Assembly: GCA_031284065.1 (NCBI GenBank)
Contig: JAITAP010000173.1
Location: 1-20,455 of the forward strand
Source: Prevotellaceae bacterium
GTDB lineage: Bacteria; Bacteroidota; Bacteroidia; Bacteroidales; UBA932
Direction of reading: 5' to 3'
Length of the DNA: 20,455 bases
Under the pieces are notes generated by a model. The model ran no database searches. It was not told the origin of the DNA and worked only from the letters and a program-made list of their open reading frames with translations. Positions 6,315 through 15,324 of this stretch are shown here, piece after piece. Numbering within the stretch: position 1 is the first letter of the stretch; each line of letters starts with the position of its first letter. The position numbers and the translations under genes were made by a program.

Positions 6315-6331
6315 GGAAATTGGGAATTTCC
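6315..6331 (+). promoter_or_regulatory. hairpin at the 5' end of the trpA leader
   Basis: GGAAATT-GGG-AATTTCC is a perfect 7-bp inverted repeat with a 3-base loop. It sits about ten bases after the -7 box, so it would form at or near the very 5' end of the mRNA. It may protect the transcript or act as an operator; it is not followed by a T-run and so is not a terminator. Confidence 0.55.
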
Positions 6332-6365
6332 GTAGCAGCTCAAAGCTTCCATAGCAAATAACGAT

Positions 6366-7151
6366 ATGACAAACAGAATAGACAAACTTTTTGCGGCCAA
6401 GCGTCGAAACATTTTATCCGTGTACTTTACGGCGGGCTACCCCCAGCCGGACGACACGGCGAGCATTATTCGCGAGCTTGCCGCGCAGGGGGCGGATATG
6501 GTGGAGGTTGGTATTCCCTTTTCCGACCCTATGGCAGACGGCCCCGTTATTCAGCAAAGCGGAACGGCTGCCCTGAAAAACGGCATGACCCTGCGCAAGC
6601 TCTTTTCGCAGCTCGAGGAAATCCGCAGCCACGCTTCGCTTCCGCTCATCATGATGGGCTACCTCAACCCTGTGATGCAGCTTGGGGTGGAAGAATTTTG
6701 CCGTCGGTGCGGCGAAGTGGGCGTTGACGGCGTTATCATCCCCGACCTGCCCTTCAAAGACTACACGGAACGCTTCAAGGCGCTGGGCGACAAATACGGT
6801 ATTCGCTTCATCATGCTGATTACCCCCGAAACATCGGACGAGCGGATACGCCTGATTGACGACAACACGTCGGGATTTATCTACATGGTATCAACGGCGT
6901 CCACCACCGGCGCAAAAGACCGCTTCGACGAAAAAACGCTGGCCTACTTCCGCCGGATTGACGGCATGTCCCTGCGCAACCCCCGCCTAATCGGCTTTGG
7001 AGTATCGAACAAGGCTACCCTCGACGCGGCATTTGCCAACGCCAACGGCGCTATTATCGGCAGCGAGTTCATTCGCCTGCTCGGTGCGGAGCAAAGCATT
7101 GCAGGCGCAGTGAGCACGCTCATGAAGAAAATATCGCAAGGCAAAGGCTAA
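6366..7151 (+). CDS. trpA: tryptophan synthase alpha subunit
   Basis: This 261-residue protein is full length for TrpA, which cleaves indole-3-glycerol phosphate to indole and glyceraldehyde 3-phosphate and passes indole to TrpB. The signature EVGIPFSDPMADGPVIQ holds the catalytic Glu47 and Asp58. The other TIM-barrel landmarks are present: LIMMGYLNPVMQLG, GVDGVIIPDLPF, GFIYMVSTASTTGAK (phosphate-loop side), GFGVSN and GAIIGSEFI. The cytoplasmic enzyme normally works as an alpha2beta2 complex, yet no trpB or other trp gene adjoins it; it has its own promoter and leader hairpin. The start is fixed by the MTNRIDKLF beginning typical of the family. Confidence 0.97.
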   Translation: MTNRIDKLFAAKRRNILSVYFTAGYPQPDDTASIIRELAAQGADMVEVGIPFSDPMADGPVIQQSGTAALKNGMTLRKLFSQLEEIRSHASLPLIMMGYLNPVMQLGVEEFCRRCGEVGVDGVIIPDLPFKDYTERFKALGDKYGIRFIMLITPETSDERIRLIDDNTSGFIYMVSTASTTGAKDRFDEKTLAYFRRIDGMSLRNPRLIGFGVSNKATLDAAFANANGAIIGSEFIRLLGAEQSIAGAVSTLMKKISQGKG

Positions 7152-7162
7152 ATACGCCAAGA

Positions 7163-7177
7163 GCTACAGGGTGTAGC
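7163..7177 (+). terminator. possible weak terminator after trpA
   Basis: GCTACA-GGG-TGTAGC forms a 6-bp stem 12 bases after the trpA stop and is followed by A+T-rich sequence containing TATTTTAATT. There is no clean U-run, so termination may be partial, and readthrough into araD 50 bases later is possible. Confidence 0.4.
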
Positions 7178-7226
7178 AATATATTTTAATTAATAAAACA
7201 ACAAAATACTAAATTAGTGGATTACT

Positions 7227-7910
7227 ATGTTAGAAGACCTCAAGCGCAAAGTTTTTCGCGCCAACCTTGATTTGGTAAAGCACGGGCTGGTAATTTTTAC
7301 GTGGGGCAACGTAAGCGCCGTTGACCGCAGCCGGAGACTTATGGTAATTAAGCCTTCGGGGGTGGAGTACGACGGCATGAGCGCCGAAGATATGGTGGTA
7401 GTGGACTTCGACGGGAAAGTGGCGGAGGGGAAGTACAAGCCATCGAGCGATACGGCTACACACCTCGCGCTGTACAAGGCGTTTGCCGAAGTGGGCGGCG
7501 TTGTGCACACGCACTCCACCTACGCCACCGCGTGGGCGCAAGCCGGACGCGATATTCCCAACATTGGCACTACTCACGCCGACTACTTTAGCCAAGCCAT
7601 CCCCTGCACCCGCGCTATGACCGACGAGGAAATTAACGGCGCTTACGAGCTCGAAACCGGAAAAGTAATTGTTGAGCGCTTTGCGAATATCAACCCTGCT
7701 TACGTGCCTGCGACGCTGGTAAAAAACCACGGGCCGTTTGCGTGGGGCAAGGACGCCGCCGACGCGGTGCACAACGCCGTTGTGCTGGAGCAGGTGGCCA
7801 AAATAGCGTACATCTCCTACGGCGTTAACCCCAAGCTCGACATGAACCCCGAGCTCGTCAAAAAGCACTTCTACCGCAAGCACGGACCGCAGGCATACTA
7901 TGGACAGTAA
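7227..7910 (+). CDS. araD: L-ribulose-5-phosphate 4-epimerase
   Basis: This 227-residue protein belongs to the class II aldolase/epimerase family and is the usual size for AraD/SgbE/UlaF enzymes. It converts L-ribulose 5-phosphate to D-xylulose 5-phosphate, the last step of L-arabinose entry into the pentose phosphate pathway. Zinc and catalytic residues line up with E. coli AraD: Asp75 (SSDTATH), His94 and His96 (VVHTHSTYAT), His168 (VKNHGPFAWG), Asp119 (HADYF) and a Tyr near the C-terminus (QAYYGQ). The substrate-loop TWGNVSAVD and the KPSGVEYD motif are present. No araA or araB (isomerase, kinase) adjoins it. It faces mfd tail to tail with 13 bases between stops. A use with the downstream GH43 locus is inferred from function, not shown. 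Confidence 0.93.
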   Translation: MLEDLKRKVFRANLDLVKHGLVIFTWGNVSAVDRSRRLMVIKPSGVEYDGMSAEDMVVVDFDGKVAEGKYKPSSDTATHLALYKAFAEVGGVVHTHSTYATAWAQAGRDIPNIGTTHADYFSQAIPCTRAMTDEEINGAYELETGKVIVERFANINPAYVPATLVKNHGPFAWGKDAADAVHNAVVLEQVAKIAYISYGVNPKLDMNPELVKKHFYRKHGPQAYYGQ

Positions 7911-7923
7911 CGCCTGCCGCTTG

Positions 7924-10900
7924 TCAAGCCTTGATTGACTTCAGCACGTACATTGCCTGCGCAATGGAGCTTACACGCGGGGCAACCAGCGAAAGCTTTC
8001 CGTTTTGCTCTTTCACCTTAAACTGCAACGGCCTTGAGGCTATCCGCTGCATGACGGCCTCAAATGTGACGCTCTTGTAGTAGGAGCTTAGCTGGTTGTT
8101 CACAAAGTAGGCTATCATAAGGTTATTTTTCAGGATGATTTTCTCAAAGCCCAGCACAACCGCCGCCTGCCGAAGCCTGACGACGTTGAGCAACTCCTCC
8201 GCCTCCGGAGGCATGGCGCCAAAGCGGTCGGTCATACGGGTGTGGAACTCAGCTATCTCATCTTCGGTTTGCAGGTTATCCAGCTCGCGGTAGAGGAGAA
8301 TTTTCTCCGACACGTTGCTCACGTAGGAATCGGGGATGAGCAGCTCCATGTCGGTTTCGATGGCGCAGTCGAGGAGAGCGCTCCACGCGCTGTCCCGCTG
8401 CGGCGGCGGGTATTCGGCGGCGGTAGCCTTGCCCGGCTCGCGGACGCTTTCCTGCGGCTGGGCGGACGCCCACTCCTCTTCGCGGAGCTCGGAGAGCGCC
8501 TCGTTGAGGATTTTTTGGTACGTTTCAAACCCTATTTCGGCAATAAAGCCGCTTTGCTCGCCGCCCAGCAGATTTCCGGCGCCGCGAATATCCAAGTCCT
8601 GCATGGCAATGTTGAATCCGCTACCGAGCTCGGAGAACTCTTCTATGGCGCGAAGCCTCCTGCGCGCCTCGTCGGTGAGCAGCGCCGACGGAGGCGTTAG
8701 CAGGTAGCAGAACGCCTTGCGGTTGCTTCGCCCCACGCGCCCCCGCAGCTGGTGCAGGTCGCTCAGCCCAAAGTTGTGCGCGTGGTTGATGATGATGGTG
8801 TTGGCGTTGGGAATGTCGATGCCGTTTTCGATAATGCTGGTGGCAATGAGCACATCGTACTCGCCCATGATGAAGTCCACCACGCGCTTTTCCATTTCGT
8901 TGCCCTCCATTTGCCCGTGCGCAACGGTTACTGTGACGTGGGGGCAAATTTTGCGCACCAGCTCCTCGACCGACAAAATATCTTGCACCCTGTTGTGCAC
9001 AAAAAACACCTGCCCGCCGCGCGACACTTCGTACTCTATGGCGTTGCGGATAACGTCCTCGCTAAAGGCGTGCTGCTCGGTGGCGACGGGCTGCCGGTTG
9101 GGGGGCGGGGTCTGGATGATGGACAAGTCTCGCGCTCCCATGAGCGAAAACTGCAACGTGCGCGGAATGGGCGTGGCGGTGAGCGTCAGCGTATCAACGC
9201 TAACCCGCAGCTGGCGCAGCTTCTCCTTTGCCTTTACGCCGAACTTCTGCTCCTCGTCGATGATGAGCAAGCCCAGATTTTTGAACGTCACGGCGCTTCC
9301 AAGCAGCTTGTGCGTGCCTATGATAATGTCGATTTTTCCTCCGGCGAGCTCCGCCAGCGCTCTTTTTGCCTCGGCGGGGGATTTGAAGCGGCTCAGGTAG
9401 TCGATGCGGCAGGGGAAGTTGTGCAGCCGTCGGCTGAACGTTTTGTAGTGTTGAAGCGCCAGAATGGTAGTGGGCACCAGCACGGCAACCTGCTTGCTGT
9501 CGGCAACGGCTTTGAAAGCTGCTCGCATGGCTACCTCCGTTTTGCCAAACCCCACATCGCCGCACACCAGCCTGTCCATAGGGGTTTCGTCTTCCATGTC
9601 CGCCTTTACGGCCTGCGTAACCTTAAGCTGGTCGGGGGTATCCTCGTAAATAAACGACGCTTCCAGCTCGTGCTGCAAGTACGAGTCTGCCGAAAACGCA
9701 AAGCCTTTGGCGCTCTTGCGCTGCGCGTAGAGCGCTACGAGGTCTTTGGCAATATCCTTTACCTTGCTCTTGGTGACATTCTTGAGCTTTTGCCACGCAT
9801 CAGTCCCCAGCTTGTATATTTTGGGGGGAACGCTATCCTTTCCCTTGTAGCGCGATATTCGGTGCAGCCCGTGCACGCTTACAAAGAGCACATCGCCATC
9901 CCGGTACACCAGCTTTACAAACTCTTGCAGCTTTCCGTTGAGACGCTGCTTCACCAGCCCCCCAAACATGCCCACGCCGTGGTCTATGTGCACCACGTAG
10001 TCGCCCATTTGCAGCGAGCTCAGCTCCCGAACGGTAAGTTGCTCGCTCTTGTCCGGAACGCCGTGCAGCTTGTAGCGGTGGTGGCGAGCAAAAAGCTGGT
10101 GGTCGGTGTAGCAGCACATTTTTGAGCCGCTATCCACAAAGCCCTCGTGCAGCGCCACCGGCGTTTGCTCAAACCCCCTCGTCTCTCCGTTGATGCTGGT
10201 CAGAATACCGGCTATGCGCTCGGCTTGCAACATGCTGTCGGAGAGCAAAAAGTTGTCAAATCCGTTATCCTCGTTTTCCTTGAGGTTAGCCGCCAGCAGG
10301 TCGAAATTCTTGTTGAAGGCGGGCTGCGGCGCGGCGCTGAACCGGCAGCGGATGGTCAAACCGGCGGGATGCAGCTCCTGCGCCGGAGCGTCGTCGTCGC
10401 CCCCTGCGACAAAAAACACGCAGCGAAGCTCCCGCAGCGCCTCCTCAAAATCCTCCTTGCCGATGGTCGCGCCGCTTGCTGCGCCGTGCTGCGCCGCTAT
10501 CCTCTGCGCGGCAAGCGGCGCGTTGCCTGCCCAAACAATGGGGTTGACGCTCCCTCCGACTTGCCTCCGGATGAAGCCAAAGAGCGAAGTTTCGCCCTCA
10601 GCCGCAGCCTTGCGCAGGTTGGGGATAATCTCCACCTCGCGATGCCGGCCTTCGGAGAGCTGCGTGTTGAGGTTAAAGTTGCGGATGCTCTCCACCTCGC
10701 TGCCAAAGAAATCGATGCGGTAGGGCTTGTTGTCGGCAAACGAAAACACGTCGACAATGCTGCCGCGCACGGCAAACTGCCCCGGCTCGCCCACAAAATC
10801 GACGCGCTCAAAGCTGTACTCCGTCAGCGTTTCGCAGATAAAGTCCGGAGATACCTGCTCGCCAACGTGCAGCGTGAGGGTGTTTTTTTGCAGTAGCTCG

Positions 10901-11313
10901 CCCGACGCCACCTTTTCGCCCAACGCCTCCGCGTAGCTCACCACGCAGAGCGTGTCGCCGCTCGCCATGCCCGCTATACGCGCAAGCGCGGCGGTGCGCA
11001 GCACGGCGGCGGCAGCGTCCTCCTCGCCGTGCGCCGCGCCGCGACGGTAGCCGGACGGAAAGAACAGCACGTCGCGCCCCTCGCGCAGGTTGTAGAGGTC
11101 GTTGTAAAAGTAGGCAGCCGCCTCGCGGTCGTCCGGCGCAAAGAGGTGCAGCCCCCCCAGCCGCCCGGCTGCGGCAGCGCCCAACACGCTCCGCGCAGAC
11201 CCGGCAAGCCGCTCGGCGTACAGATGAACGTGCTCGGGACGCAGCAACGCCTCGCACAGGCGCGTAAAGCCCTCCTGCGCCGCAAACCGCGTAATCAACT
11301 TTTCTATCGTCAT
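7924..11313 (-). CDS. mfd: transcription-repair coupling factor Mfd
   Basis: This 1129-residue protein is the usual Mfd size. Mfd pushes or removes RNA polymerase stalled at DNA damage and recruits UvrA. The N-terminal UvrB-like module includes LREGRDVLFFPSGY. The RNA polymerase-interacting domain follows near residue 435 (GDYVVHIDHGVGMFGGL). The RecG-like motor has Walker A GDVGFGKT at 585-592, DEEQ at 686-689, and TATPIPRTLQFSLMGARDLS. Next come VAHGQMEGNEME, IIENGIDIPNANTIII and LHQLRGRVGRS, then the TRG motif region and a C-terminal UvrA-binding-type domain. I start at the ATG complementary to 11311-11313 (MTIEKLITRF); the frame stays open 121 codons further upstream only through low-complexity repeat DNA. 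A -7 box lies 38 bases before this start. Confidence 0.96.
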   Translation of the reverse strand: MTIEKLITRFAAQEGFTRLCEALLRPEHVHLYAERLAGSARSVLGAAAAGRLGGLHLFAPDDREAAAYFYNDLYNLREGRDVLFFPSGYRRGAAHGEEDAAAAVLRTAALARIAGMASGDTLCVVSYAEALGEKVASGELLQKNTLTLHVGEQVSPDFICETLTEYSFERVDFVGEPGQFAVRGSIVDVFSFADNKPYRIDFFGSEVESIRNFNLNTQLSEGRHREVEIIPNLRKAAAEGETSLFGFIRRQVGGSVNPIVWAGNAPLAAQRIAAQHGAASGATIGKEDFEEALRELRCVFFVAGGDDDAPAQELHPAGLTIRCRFSAAPQPAFNKNFDLLAANLKENEDNGFDNFLLSDSMLQAERIAGILTSINGETRGFEQTPVALHEGFVDSGSKMCCYTDHQLFARHHRYKLHGVPDKSEQLTVRELSSLQMGDYVVHIDHGVGMFGGLVKQRLNGKLQEFVKLVYRDGDVLFVSVHGLHRISRYKGKDSVPPKIYKLGTDAWQKLKNVTKSKVKDIAKDLVALYAQRKSAKGFAFSADSYLQHELEASFIYEDTPDQLKVTQAVKADMEDETPMDRLVCGDVGFGKTEVAMRAAFKAVADSKQVAVLVPTTILALQHYKTFSRRLHNFPCRIDYLSRFKSPAEAKRALAELAGGKIDIIIGTHKLLGSAVTFKNLGLLIIDEEQKFGVKAKEKLRQLRVSVDTLTLTATPIPRTLQFSLMGARDLSIIQTPPPNRQPVATEQHAFSEDVIRNAIEYEVSRGGQVFFVHNRVQDILSVEELVRKICPHVTVTVAHGQMEGNEMEKRVVDFIMGEYDVLIATSIIENGIDIPNANTIIINHAHNFGLSDLHQLRGRVGRSNRKAFCYLLTPPSALLTDEARRRLRAIEEFSELGSGFNIAMQDLDIRGAGNLLGGEQSGFIAEIGFETYQKILNEALSELREEEWASAQPQESVREPGKATAAEYPPPQRDSAWSALLDCAIETDMELLIPDSYVSNVSEKILLYRELDNLQTEDEIAEFHTRMTDRFGAMPPEAEELLNVVRLRQAAVVLGFEKIILKNNLMIAYFVNNQLSSYYKSVTFEAVMQRIASRPLQFKVKEQNGKLSLVAPRVSSIAQAMYVLKSIKA

Positions 11314-11351
11314 GCAAGTAATACCTCTAAGTTGTGAGACTAAAGCGGGTG

Positions 11352-11359
11352 CAAAGATA
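11352..11359 (-). promoter_or_regulatory. Bacteroides-type -7 box of mfd
   Basis: On the minus strand these bases read TATCTTTG, a perfect TAnnTTTG match, 38 bases before the mfd ATG. No convincing -33 TTTG is seen at the expected distance. The box supports the start at 11313, since longer starts would lie upstream of it. Confidence 0.62.
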
Positions 11360-11423
11360 GCAATAATTGGAAATTTACAGAATTTTGAATTTTGAATCGC
11401 TGACGCACGCCCCCGCTTTTGCG

Positions 11424-11547
11424 CGTCATTCCAAGCACAGCGCGAAACTTGCGTCGTTCTGTCGCGCCCTGTAGAGACGCACGGCGCACCGCACCACCGC
11501 GCCCGGTGGTAATGGTTGGAGGGTTCCTCGCTGCGCGCGGAATGACG
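11424..11547. repeat. MITE-like element with 25-bp inverted ends
   Basis: The left end 11424-11448 begins CGTCATTCC. The right end 11523-11547, reverse complemented, also begins CGTCATTCC, and the two match at 20 of 25 positions. Inside is a hairpin ACCACC-N6-GGTGGT (11493-11510). The 'GTTCCTCGCTGCGCGCGGAATGACG'-type end (shown here only as a class: a CTCGCTGCGC core followed by GGAATGACG) resembles dispersed intergenic repeats found across several bacterial phyla. No coding capacity is seen. Confidence 0.6.
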
Positions 11548-11620
11548 GCGAAAAGCGCGTGGAATGACGGCGAAAAGCGCTCGGAATGACGACGAAAAGC
11601 GCGTGGAATGACGGCAAAAA
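11539..11620. repeat. 22-bp tandem repeat, about four copies
   Basis: The units start at 11539, 11561, 11583 and 11605, an exact 22-base period. Each begins GGAATGAC(G) and the first three continue to AAAAGCGC; the third has one base change (GAC for GGC) and the last is truncated into an A-run. The first unit overlaps the right end of the inverted-repeat element, so the array seems to have grown from that end. Confidence 0.85.
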
Positions 11621-12221
<601 letters not shown>

Positions 12222-15200
12222 ATGAAAATGAGAAGAAAAATCGCACGAGAATTAAGATTCTCCTTCAATCGCAGCCTTTTGGGTATCTCTACTTGCTTTC
12301 TTTTGCTGCATCTTCCTGCGCGGGTATCGGCGGTAGAAGGGCAGGTAACCGACAGCCAAAACACCCCTTTGGTGGGCGTAAGCGTTTTGGTAAAAGGTTC
12401 GTCGTTAGGCGTTGTTACCGATCTTGCGGGGCGCTACGCTATCCAACCGCCGAGCGAAAATGCTACGCTTGTATTTAGCTTTTTGGGCTTTGCCCCGGAA
12501 GAGCGGGTTGTGGGCACACAGCCGCTAATTAACGTTACCCTTTACGAGGCCTCCGAAAATCTGGAGGAAATCGTTGTTGTTGCTTACGGTACGCAGCGCA
12601 AAAAAGACCTTACCGGAGCTATTTCGGTAGTAGATACTAAAATGCTTGAGCAACAGCTTGTGCCCGGTATCGGACAAGCGTTGCAGGGATTGGCGGCGGG
12701 CGTTCATGTTACTACTTCCGGCGCTCCCGGCTCCGCCGCAGACATTTCTATTCGGGGAATCGGCAGCCTGTCGAGCGTTTCGCCGTTGTACGTGATTGAC
12801 GGCATGATTCTCGAGGGCTCGCAGCGGGAGTTTAACATGAATGACGTCGAAAGCATTCAAATCCTGAAAGACGCCGCCGCCGCGTCGCTTTACGGCGCAC
12901 GGGGCGCTAACGGCGTGATTCTTATTACAACAAAAAAGGGCAAGGAAGGGTTAACAAAGATTGATTTCACCGCATCGCTTGGCGTTTCGCAAATTGCCAA
13001 GCGAATTGAAGCTATGAATAGCGTGGAATTTCTGCGAATTAATCGTTTAGCATACCAAAATGCCAATAAGGAATGGCCCGGCGAGCCGGCGCAGGGACAA
13101 GTGTTAATCAACACCGATTGGCAGGATGAATTTTTCAAAATCGGACTGACAAAGGATTACAATTTGAACGTTTCCGGAGGAAACCCCAACGGGAACTATA
13201 TGATTTCTTTTGACTGGTATAATCAGGATGGCGTTGTAGTAGGCCCGTCATACGAGCGCTTTACGGTCAGAAGTAACGCTGAGGCAAGGAAAGGTATTTT
13301 TACCATTGGTGAAAATCTGATGATAGGGCGTTCCATCACGCTGCCGATGATTGATTCGCCGTTTATTGACTTGGCGCGTATGCCGCCGGTTATCCCCGTA
13401 CGCGATCCCAGCAATCCGGAAGAATACTCGTATGGCAGCGCCAACTACCAAACGTACGGAACAAACCCTGTTGGCTTGCAGGAAACCCGCGACAATACGC
13501 AGTACAACAACAGGCTTATCGGAACGGCATACCTGCAAGTGGAGCCGATAAAAAATTTGCAGCTGAAAACGAGCCTCGGCGTTGAGTATTTCGGCTGGTT
13601 TGACCGCTACAAACCAACCTACAAGCAGCTCCGGTACTTAAACAGCGACCAGTATGAAACATCACTGCAAGAAAACAAGGGCGATATGTTATCATGGATA
13701 TGGGAAAGCACGGCGTTTTACAAAAACAAGCTTGGCGAGCACAGCTTTGACGCTATGCTCGGATATACGGCGCAAAAGTTGTCCAGACGGGGTAACAGCG
13801 TTACCGGCTATAATATGGTAACCGACGGCTTATGGGTGCTTGACCAGGCCTCCCCAAGCGCGGACTTTTCTGTTGATGGAAGCGATTCGGATTTCAGCAT
13901 GACCTCTATTCTTGCGCGCATCAACTACAGCTACGCTGAGCGCTATTTGCTCCAGCTCAATGTGAGGCGCGACGGCTCTTCCCGCTTTGGGGCAAACTAC
14001 CGCTTCGGCTACTACCCTTCCGCTTCGTTCGGTTGGCGGATTAGCGAGGAAGACTTTTTTGAGCCGGTGCAGCTCGTAAATGACCTGAAGCTGCGCGTAA
14101 GCTATGGCGTGCTGGGCGACCAGCAAGCTGTGGGCGACTATAAGTTTGCCACCTATGTTAATCCAAGCGAAGGCGCAGTGTTTGGCGCAGGCGGGCAAGC
14201 CTACGTTCCGGGTAAGATTCAAAAGGGGCGGGCGAACCCCGACTTAAGGTGGGAAGAAAAAACGACTTTCAACGTGGGGATTGACTTTGTGCTTCTCAAC
14301 CAACACCTGTACGGCACTGTTGAGTACTTCGACGCTCGCCTGAATAATTTGCTTCAAGAAAAATCGCTTGCGTGGATTAGCGGTACCGACGAATCGCCTT
14401 GGTCTAACTACGGCTCAATGAACAACAAGGGGGTAGAAGCGTTATTGGGGTTCCGAGACAGAAGCCATCCTTTCAAGTACGATGTTTCGGCCAACGTATC
14501 CGGCGTTCGGAATAAGGTAACCGGATTGGCGCGAGATCAAATTTATTTCGCCGGCATTAGCGGCAGCAGCGCAACAGAAGTAGGGCGGTCTATCGGCGAA
14601 TTTTATGTACTCCGCACCGATGGAATTTTCCAAAATTGGAACGAAGTATATGCCCATTCCGTCATCCGGGTCAATAGCGCCACAGGCGAGGAAGAGGCTG
14701 TTTTGATTCAACCGAACGCCGCGCCGGGCGACATTCGCTATAAGGATATAAATCCTGACGGCGTTATTTCCGAAGAAGACCGCGAATATATAGGCAGCCC
14801 GCTCCCGAAGCTGGAAGGGGGCGTGAGCTTCTCCTGCGAATACAAAGGTTTTGACCTCAACTTGTTTTTCTTTGGCGTTTACGGAAATATGGTTTACAAC
14901 AATGTAAAATTCTGGATGGAGCGAATGGACGAAACTGCCAACCTGCCAAAAGATCTGAAACCTTGGACGGGCGAAGGCGCTTCGACCACAACGCCGCGCC
15001 CCTACATGGGGCCAACCGACAATACAATCGGCTATAGCGACCGCTGGATAGAGCGGGGAGACTACATACGGCTGAAAAACGCTCAGCTGGGCTATACGCT
15101 GTCGCCAGCCTTACTAAAGAAAACGCACGTTATCGAAAAGCTTCGCATCTACGCGGGCGCGCAAAATTTGCTCACGCTCACCGGCTACTCCGGCTTTGAC

Positions 15201-15299
15201 CCCGAAATATCAGGCGGCGGAGTGTTCGGGAAGGGTTATGACGACGGGCACTTTCCGCCGGTACGGACGGTTACTTTCGGTTTGCAAATAGGGTTCTGA
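12222..15299 (+). CDS. susC: SusC/RagA-family TonB-dependent outer-membrane transporter
   Basis: This 1025-residue protein has a signal peptide ending near LPARVSA (about residue 37). A carboxypeptidase-regulatory-like beta domain spans about 39-110 (GQVTDSQNTPLVGVSVLVKG, GRYAIQP). The SusC TonB-box region EEIVVVAYGTQ is at 115-125. The plug carries SIRGIGSLSSVSPLYVIDG, ILKDAAAASLYGARGANGVI and ITTKKG, followed by a long beta-barrel ending in Phe (FGLQIGF). It imports oligosaccharides, bound by the lipoprotein SusD, using proton-motive force through TonB. susD starts 25 bases later, so the two are an operon. The family symbol is used; the substrate is inferred as arabinan-like from the neighbouring GH43. 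An alternative start at 12228 (MRRKIAREL) is equally plausible. Confidence 0.95.
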   Translation: MKMRRKIARELRFSFNRSLLGISTCFLLLHLPARVSAVEGQVTDSQNTPLVGVSVLVKGSSLGVVTDLAGRYAIQPPSENATLVFSFLGFAPEERVVGTQPLINVTLYEASENLEEIVVVAYGTQRKKDLTGAISVVDTKMLEQQLVPGIGQALQGLAAGVHVTTSGAPGSAADISIRGIGSLSSVSPLYVIDGMILEGSQREFNMNDVESIQILKDAAAASLYGARGANGVILITTKKGKEGLTKIDFTASLGVSQIAKRIEAMNSVEFLRINRLAYQNANKEWPGEPAQGQVLINTDWQDEFFKIGLTKDYNLNVSGGNPNGNYMISFDWYNQDGVVVGPSYERFTVRSNAEARKGIFTIGENLMIGRSITLPMIDSPFIDLARMPPVIPVRDPSNPEEYSYGSANYQTYGTNPVGLQETRDNTQYNNRLIGTAYLQVEPIKNLQLKTSLGVEYFGWFDRYKPTYKQLRYLNSDQYETSLQENKGDMLSWIWESTAFYKNKLGEHSFDAMLGYTAQKLSRRGNSVTGYNMVTDGLWVLDQASPSADFSVDGSDSDFSMTSILARINYSYAERYLLQLNVRRDGSSRFGANYRFGYYPSASFGWRISEEDFFEPVQLVNDLKLRVSYGVLGDQQAVGDYKFATYVNPSEGAVFGAGGQAYVPGKIQKGRANPDLRWEEKTTFNVGIDFVLLNQHLYGTVEYFDARLNNLLQEKSLAWISGTDESPWSNYGSMNNKGVEALLGFRDRSHPFKYDVSANVSGVRNKVTGLARDQIYFAGISGSSATEVGRSIGEFYVLRTDGIFQNWNEVYAHSVIRVNSATGEEEAVLIQPNAAPGDIRYKDINPDGVISEEDREYIGSPLPKLEGGVSFSCEYKGFDLNLFFFGVYGNMVYNNVKFWMERMDETANLPKDLKPWTGEGASTTTPRPYMGPTDNTIGYSDRWIERGDYIRLKNAQLGYTLSPALLKKTHVIEKLRIYAGAQNLLTLTGYSGFDPEISGGGVFGKGYDDGHFPPVRTVTFGLQIGF

Positions 15300-15324
15300 T
15301 TATTAACAAAAAACACGTTGTAGC

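Larger units (their letters stand above)
6184..6365. other. intergenic region before trpA
   Basis: This A+T-rich region holds the right edge of the palindrome block, then the trpA promoter (6279-6304) and leader (6305-6365). I see no open reading frame of interest and no tryptophan-rich leader peptide. Confidence 0.6.

Noticed and set aside
8752..10125. 457-codon open frame on the plus strand inside mfd
   Set aside because: It is the antisense of the conserved Mfd motor region, has no recognisable domain, and is explained by high G+C at third codon positions of mfd.
11539..11620. CRISPR-like array
   Set aside because: The 22-base units follow each other directly with no unique spacers and no cas genes nearby; it is a simple tandem repeat.
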